Below are positions 59,849 to 64,000 of a DNA stretch of 64,000 bases, piece after piece. The notes under the pieces are model-generated. The model saw only the letters and a list, made by a program, of their open reading frames with translations, had not been told where the DNA came from and made no database searches. Both the position numbers and the translations under genes were made by a program. Origin of the DNA: Tessaracoccus sp. (lineage in GTDB: Bacteria; Actinomycetota; Actinomycetes; Propionibacteriales; Propionibacteriaceae); NCBI RefSeq assembly GCF_016714275.1, contig NZ_JADJNP010000003.1:1-64000 (forward strand), read 5' to 3'. The number at the start of each line of letters is the position of its first letter. The stretch's first letter is position 1.

Positions 59849-61194
59849 TCCCGCCCCAAACCGGCGATGGAGGCGCCCCGACGCAGGATGACGAGCGCGG
59901 CGGCGGCCGCCAGCGCCTCGCCCACGGGCAGCGCGATCCAGATACCCGACGGACCGCGCGCGCCGAGCAGAAGAACGAGCGGCACCTTGATCAACAGCAG
60001 TGTTCCCGCCGAGATCAGGTACGACGGCGCCGGGCTCCCCAGCGCCTGGAAGTAGGCCGAGACCAGGGGCGGGATCCCGGAGAAGACGAAGCCGACGGCG
60101 ATGATCCGCAGCGCACCGGCCGCAAACGTGACGGCGTCCGGGTCCGCGAGGAACGCGCTCGCGATCGGGCGGGCCGCCAGCGAGACCGTGCCAGCGGCCA
60201 CCGCGCCATAGGCGATGGTGGCTCCCAACGCGAGCACCCGGGTGCGGCGGACGCGGCCGAACTGGCGCCTGCCCGCGTTGAAGCTGATGATCGGCTGGGC
60301 ACCTTGGGTGATGCCGATCTGCGGCATGGAGACGAACGTCTGGACCCGGGCGCACACGGCGTAGGCCGCGATCACCGCCGCACCCGCCACGGCAAGGGTC
60401 GTGTTGACCAGCACGGCGAGCAGCGTCGCCCCGAACCCCGCGAGGAACGACGGTGCCCCGACGGCGACGACCTCCCGCGCCGTCGGTCCGTGGGGGAGGA
60501 GCTGTCGCGCCCGGATCCGGTAGGGGCGGCGGCGCTGGATGAAGAAGAACCAGACGGCCATCACGGCAGAGACGGCCTGGCCGCCCACCGTTCCGAGGCC
60601 AGCCCCGACGACGCCCATGTCGAGCCCGAAGATCAGCAGCGGATCGAGCGAGACCTGGACGATCACGGGCACGACCCACAGCATCGTCGAGAAGAGGAGC
60701 CTGCCCTCCGCGCGGACAAGGGAGGAGAAGCCGGTGGAGAAGATGGCCCCGGCGATGATCACCGTCGCGTACGGCCGCGCGTAGGGAAGGGTCTCGGCGG
60801 TGGCGCCGACCAGCCGCAACAGGGGGTCGAGGAACACCAGCCCGATGGTTGTCACCATGACCGCCGTGATCCAGAAGATGGCGAACGACGTGCCCGCGGC
60901 GCGCCCGGCAAGATCGGGCCGGCGGGCGCCGAGGCTCCGCGATACCAGCGAGGCGCCGCCCACGCCCACCGTGGTGGACACCGCGCCCAGGAGCAGGAGC
61001 AGGGGCGCGCCGAGGTTGACGGCGGCGAGGGCCGTCTCGCCGACGCCGCGTGCCACGAACCACGCGTTGGTGAGCGCGTAGATGCCGTAGACGCCGACCG
61101 ACAGCGTCGTCTGGGAGCACGTCCACCACAGGAGCCGCCCGATCGGGCGCGAGGCGAGATCCTCGGCGCGGTCGTGCTGGACGCGAGTGCTCAC
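59845..61194 (-). CDS. MATE-family multidrug efflux transporter
   Basis: The 449-residue protein has 12 predicted spans in two bundles, beginning RPIGRLLWWTCSQTTLSVGV, with GVGGASLVSRSLGARRPDLA in the first half and GITQGAQPIISFNAGRRQFG in the second, typical of the DinF/NorM superfamily. It would export cationic compounds using a sodium or proton gradient. It is co-transcribed with the TetR regulator. A role in polysaccharide-lipid flipping is less likely from the motif pattern. Confidence 0.88.
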   Translation of the reverse strand: MSTRVQHDRAEDLASRPIGRLLWWTCSQTTLSVGVYGIYALTNAWFVARGVGETALAAVNLGAPLLLLLGAVSTTVGVGGASLVSRSLGARRPDLAGRAAGTSFAIFWITAVMVTTIGLVFLDPLLRLVGATAETLPYARPYATVIIAGAIFSTGFSSLVRAEGRLLFSTMLWVVPVIVQVSLDPLLIFGLDMGVVGAGLGTVGGQAVSAVMAVWFFFIQRRRPYRIRARQLLPHGPTAREVVAVGAPSFLAGFGATLLAVLVNTTLAVAGAAVIAAYAVCARVQTFVSMPQIGITQGAQPIISFNAGRRQFGRVRRTRVLALGATIAYGAVAAGTVSLAARPIASAFLADPDAVTFAAGALRIIAVGFVFSGIPPLVSAYFQALGSPAPSYLISAGTLLLIKVPLVLLLGARGPSGIWIALPVGEALAAAAALVILRRGASIAGLGRE

Positions 61195-61201
61195 CGTCGG
61201 G

Positions 61202-62191
61202 TCAGCGGTCGCGGCCGAAGGCGGCCATCAGTGCGTCGAGTTCCCGCCGGCCGAAGTCGTAGACCTCGGTGTCCGTGTGTCCGCGGTACCGGGTCTCGAC
61301 GGTCATGATGACGGCCAGGTAGAGCGAGTACAGGCGCCGACGCGTGCGCTGAGCGGGCGTCAGGTCGGCGAGCCCGAACCCCGCCATGAAGTCGGTGGGG
61401 TCGCCGAACGCCGGCATGTCGAGGCCCGTCAGCCCGGCCTCCATCAGCGGATCGCCGTAGATGGCGCGCTCGTGGTCGAGGATCGCGACGATCCGCCCGT
61501 CGCGGATCATCGAGTTCTTCGTCCACAGGTCCACCTCCACCAGCTGGGGAACGGCGACCTCATCAAGCGTTTCTGCGTTGTCGGCGAGGACCGCGCGGAT
61601 CTGGTCGGGTTCCCAGCCCAGGTCGACCTCGACGCGCTCGCCGTCGACGAGGGTGTCCTCGACCATCGCCGTGAACGCCTCGCGCCACGTCGGGAAACCC
61701 TCGCCGAGCAGGGCACCGAAGTGGGGTCCGACGACGGTGTTGATCTCGCGGTTGAGCGCACCCAGCTCGCGGTTGCCCGCCGAGACCACCTCCGGACTCA
61801 GCCGGCCGTCCGCCGCCGCGAACCCGAAGTTGTCGGCATCGATGTACTCCATGAAGAACAGGTCGGCGTCGACGATGTCGTGGGAGAGGTCGACGTGGTC
61901 GACCCGGGGCACAGGGACCGATGTCTGGGTCGACACCAGCCGCATCGCCTCGAGCTCGGCGCGCATCATCCCGACCTCCCGGGTGAGTACTGTGACGTCG
62001 GCCGGAGGGGCGATCTTGAGCACCACCTGCGTGCCGTCGCGTAGCACGATCCGGTAGGCGACGTTGAACCAGCCCTCGGTGATCTCGTGCGCGAAGTCAT
62101 CCCCTTCGGGAACCTGCTGGGCGCCGTAGGCGCGCTCGATCAGTGTCCGGAGCACCGGGATGGGTTGGCGGTTCTTCGTGGTGCTCTCCAT
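61202..62191 (-). CDS. Aminoglycoside-phosphotransferase-like protein
   Basis: MESTTKNRQPIPVLRTLIER starts at 62189-62191 behind GAAGGAGG. It shows the kinase-like fold: lysine strand TQVVLKIAPPADV, FMEYIDADNFGF hinge, catalytic loop VEVDLWTKNSMIRDGRIVAI and the metal Asp in LDHERAIYGDPLMEAG. The usual His before the catalytic Asp (HGDL) is Val here. It could phosphorylate an antibiotic or a small metabolite; the substrate is unknown. It is transcribed toward the MATE gene, 7 bp away, so a shared resistance operon is possible. Confidence 0.82.
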   Translation of the reverse strand: MESTTKNRQPIPVLRTLIERAYGAQQVPEGDDFAHEITEGWFNVAYRIVLRDGTQVVLKIAPPADVTVLTREVGMMRAELEAMRLVSTQTSVPVPRVDHVDLSHDIVDADLFFMEYIDADNFGFAAADGRLSPEVVSAGNRELGALNREINTVVGPHFGALLGEGFPTWREAFTAMVEDTLVDGERVEVDLGWEPDQIRAVLADNAETLDEVAVPQLVEVDLWTKNSMIRDGRIVAILDHERAIYGDPLMEAGLTGLDMPAFGDPTDFMAGFGLADLTPAQRTRRRLYSLYLAVIMTVETRYRGHTDTEVYDFGRRELDALMAAFGRDR

Positions 62192-62283
62192 CGAGCTGCC
62201 TCCTTCGTGGGTCTGCGAGAACCGTACCAAAAACCGACACCTATGTCTGTTTCTAGGCGCGGCCTCGGATGGGAGAAGTGTCC

Positions 62284-62727
62284 CTACCGGAGGAACTCGC
62301 GATCGATGCCCAGGTGCTTCAGCACGCGGGCGACGGTACCGTGCTCGCGCTCGGCGGCGGCCCGGATGATGTGTGCTCCCTTCAGTCCGCCTCGGTCCTG
62401 CTTCGCAAGGACCTTCGCGCGCTGGAAGACCTCTTGCGCGGAGGCTTCGCTTCGATAGACGCCCGGTTTCGCCGGTGCGGGGGACAGGCCTTCCGCCGGT
62501 ACCGAGATGCCGACCTTCTCGAGTGCCGCCGCGTGCGTTGCCACGAGTGCGTCTCGAAACCGCGTGTCGTTGATGCCCAGCAGGTCACGCGCCGAGCCCT
62601 CGTCGAGCATGAGGGCGGCGAGCACGAGATGCTCGGCCCCGGGAGCGCTGTCTCCCAAGGAGAGCGCCTGTCGTTCGGCCTCGGTGAGCAAGGCGTTGAT
62701 GGTCCGGATGTCGTGGATGATGTTCAT
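62284..62727 (-). CDS. Clp N-terminal (ClpA/ClpC N-domain-like) protein
   Basis: The 147-residue protein begins MNIIHDIRTINALLTEAERQ behind GAGGAGAAACG. It carries the two-repeat Clp-N fold, ALSLGDSAPGAEHLVLAALM and QRAKVLAKQDRGGLKGAHII, without any ATPase domain. Stand-alone Clp-N proteins may serve as adaptors or competitors for ClpC substrates. Its ATG overlaps the stop of the HTH gene, so both are one operon, possibly autoregulated. Confidence 0.85.
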   Translation of the reverse strand: MNIIHDIRTINALLTEAERQALSLGDSAPGAEHLVLAALMLDEGSARDLLGINDTRFRDALVATHAAALEKVGISVPAEGLSPAPAKPGVYRSEASAQEVFQRAKVLAKQDRGGLKGAHIIRAAAEREHGTVARVLKHLGIDREFLR

Positions 62728-62954
62728 CGTTTCTCCTCGATGAGTGGTGAGCGTTTTGAGGGAGCGAGGCGCTTGTGTGCTGCCTGCGCGGTCAGGCCGA
62801 TGGCCTGCCCGATCTGTACCCACGTCCAGCCCTGGCTGAGGGCGCTGTCGACGGCGGACCGCTCGAGCGAGGAGGCGAGCCTGCGCAGGGCCACGACGGC
62901 CGCGAACGCCTCCTCGGGCTTGTCGGCGGGTGGGATGGGGATGTCCTCGACCAT
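62724..62954 (-). CDS. Small HTH regulator paired with the Clp-N protein
   Basis: From ATG 62952-62954 it reads MVEDIPIPPADKPEEAFAAV, ALRRLASSLERSAVDSALSQ and GWTWVQIGQAIGLTAQAAHK, ending RLAPSKRSPLIEEKR. The last part is an HTH of a type often found beside Clp-N genes in actinobacteria. It is 76 residues long. Two ATCAAC-type palindromes lie just upstream, with the first one three bases from the start, indicating autorepression. No classic ribosome site is seen, so the transcript may be nearly leaderless. Confidence 0.8.
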   Translation of the reverse strand: MVEDIPIPPADKPEEAFAAVVALRRLASSLERSAVDSALSQGWTWVQIGQAIGLTAQAAHKRLAPSKRSPLIEEKR

Positions 62955-62956
62955 GC

Positions 62957-62999
62957 CATCAACTTTAGTTGATGAGAAGAAGCTGTCAACTTTTGTTGA
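62957..62999. promoter_or_regulatory. Two ATCAAC-N4-GTTGAT operators
   Basis: CATCAACTTTAGTTGATG (62957-62974) and TCAACTTTTGTTGA (62986-62999) are two palindromes of the same class, 27 bp apart, immediately upstream of the HTH gene. The first includes the exact 14-bp sequence found upstream of the adhesin (17263-17276). Confidence 0.85.
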
Positions 63000-63096
63000 T
63001 GAACCGCGTCGCATCCGATGGCTTCCGCGTCGCTCGGCGTGACCGGACCAGGAGCACACGACCATCCATGCGGCCGGGCTCCGAGTAGGGCTGCTG

Positions 63097-63912
63097 CTAC
63101 CGGGAACTGGTTCGCAGACCGAGGAGCCAGGTGGCGAACTCGCGCGGCGCCAGCCGGACCGGCGCCGTCGGCAAGGTGCCGCCCCGTGCGGACACCAACA
63201 GGAACGTCTGCGTTTCCTCAGGCGAGTCGCCGCCATGGCCACCCGCGTCGACGTGACCGTGGTCCGTAGTCACGGCGACGATCCACGCCTCACCGCGCTC
63301 CACACGTGCGTCGACAGCCTCCAGCAGATAGCCGAGGTGGCGGTCGCTGTTGGTCACCGCCTCGTCGTACTCGGGGGTGAAGACGCCGAAGTCGTGCCCG
63401 GCGTCGTCGGTCTCGCAGAAGTAGACGAACGAGACATCGGGTCCGAAGTCCGCGAGCGTGGCCCGGGCGTGCGCGGCGATCTCAGGGTCGATCACGCGGT
63501 ATCCGACGCCCTCGCCGTCGAGGCTGATCATCGAGTGCACGCCGTCGGCGATCTGCTCGGGGCGCTCACGAACGATCGGTCCGAGACCCTCCGGGCCTGT
63601 CAGGTTCGGCCAGCCCGCGGCGGCATAGGTGGTGGTCGTCGGATCCTGCTGCCAGGCGCGGGTCAGGAAGTCGGGATGGGCCGCCAGCCGATGCCCGTGC
63701 ATGTCGTTGTCGTCGATGCCGTGCTCGGCATGGGTCGCGCCGGTCAGGATCGTCCCCCAGCTGGGACCCGAGACCGTCGGTCCTTCAACCTCTGAACGGA
63801 TGAGATGGCCCGACGCCGCGAGCGCGTCGAGGTGCGGTGCGAGCCCGGTGCCGAACGCGCGATCGATCCGGAGGCCGTCGATCCCGACGAGAAGCAGCTT
63901 CGGAGCGGGCAT
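63097..63912 (-). CDS. Alkaline-phosphatase-superfamily phosphodiesterase-like protein
   Basis: The 271-residue protein begins MPAPKLLLVGIDGLRIDRAF, with the metal Asp in GIDG and the nucleophile Thr in EGPTVSGPSWGTILTGATHA. Later metal ligands lie in ETDDAGHDFG and TTDHGHVDAGGHGG. This is the nucleotide pyrophosphatase/phosphodiesterase core (PF01663-like) in compact form, without a signal peptide. The substrate is unknown. It is likely a zinc-dependent hydrolase. AGGAAAGAGGACTC precedes the start. Confidence 0.87.
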   Translation of the reverse strand: MPAPKLLLVGIDGLRIDRAFGTGLAPHLDALAASGHLIRSEVEGPTVSGPSWGTILTGATHAEHGIDDNDMHGHRLAAHPDFLTRAWQQDPTTTTYAAAGWPNLTGPEGLGPIVRERPEQIADGVHSMISLDGEGVGYRVIDPEIAAHARATLADFGPDVSFVYFCETDDAGHDFGVFTPEYDEAVTNSDRHLGYLLEAVDARVERGEAWIVAVTTDHGHVDAGGHGGDSPEETQTFLLVSARGGTLPTAPVRLAPREFATWLLGLRTSSR

Positions 63913-64000
63913 GAGTCCTCTTTCCTCATCGATCGAGTGGTCCAGGAAACGTTACCGCTTCGGCGCTCACGTGATCGTCATGAAGGGCGGCGCCGTGGTC

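Noticed and set aside
59686..61308. 540-codon plus-strand ORF rich in Arg and Asp
   Set aside because: It is the shadow of the MATE transporter gene and has no membrane or domain features.
63936..64000. Start of another gene at the right edge
   Set aside because: Too little sequence remains to decide the frame or strand.

Overview
The window is high-GC DNA with actinobacterial gene content: SigF/SigB-like sigma factor, ANTAR regulator, LPXTG pili with class C sortase, LacI/TetR regulators and a polyol ABC locus. A Propionibacteriaceae-type organism (Tessaracoccus/Microlunatus-like) fits best by gene repertoire, but no rRNA or complete tRNA is present to confirm it.

Layout. (1) 1-8941: right end of a prophage or integrative element. 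Leftward early genes (ssb fragment, P-loop ATPase, small HTH, pentapeptide-repeat protein) carry many small indels. They are followed by an intact immunity region (Bro-N antirepressor, Cro-like XRE protein, a 28-bp operator palindrome, rightward repressor), accessory exported proteins, a frameshifted HExxH peptidase and a tyrosine integrase. The integrase ends inside a displaced 3' half of tRNA-Ile(GAU), the attachment site. (2) 9-16.6 kb: an Opp/Nik-type ABC importer, divergent from a methyltransferase across a perfect 21-bp palindrome; the methyltransferase is split by an IS30 element. A VapBC pair follows. (3) 17.7-32.5 kb: surface and biofilm region. It holds an LPXTG adhesin split by an IS1634-like element with a 336-bp target duplication, a major pilin, sortase C, a processive glycosyltransferase, a GH18 protein with carbohydrate-binding modules, a GGDEF-EAL protein and a collagen-like membrane protein. 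(4) 32.6-38.1 kb: a candidate small RNA, SHOCT/PLDc proteins, a ferritin-like protein, DUF2252, a VIT-family transporter and a LacI regulator. (5) 38.2-44.6 kb: a polyol (erythritol/threitol-like) ABC operon whose permease is hit by an IS3 element. (6) 44.8-53.9 kb: BCCT transporter and general-stress genes (SDR, CsbD-like, YihY, ANTAR, sigma factor), a TetR regulator and an epimerase. (7) 53.9-64 kb: a rearrangement scar, a beta-helix lipoprotein, a two-component system, an FKBP lipoprotein, TetR/MATE, an aminoglycoside-phosphotransferase-like protein, an HTH/Clp-N pair and a phosphodiesterase-like protein.

A recurring property is loss or gain of one base in short homopolymers, mostly G/C, inside otherwise conserved genes (permease, BCCT, SDR, LacI, VIT, holin-like and PAS-ANTAR genes, the prophage genes). 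This looks more like consensus error in the assembly than mass pseudogenisation, so 'frameshift' calls should be read with that in mind. Three IS insertions (IS30, IS1634-like, IS3) are real disruptions with recognisable ends and target duplications.

Functionally, the centre of the window joins sortase-assembled pili, a membrane polysaccharide synthase, a secreted glycan-binding hydrolase and a c-di-GMP enzyme, which I infer to be a surface-attachment module. The most unusual observation is that the IS1634-like insertion duplicated exactly 112 codons of the adhesin, in frame.
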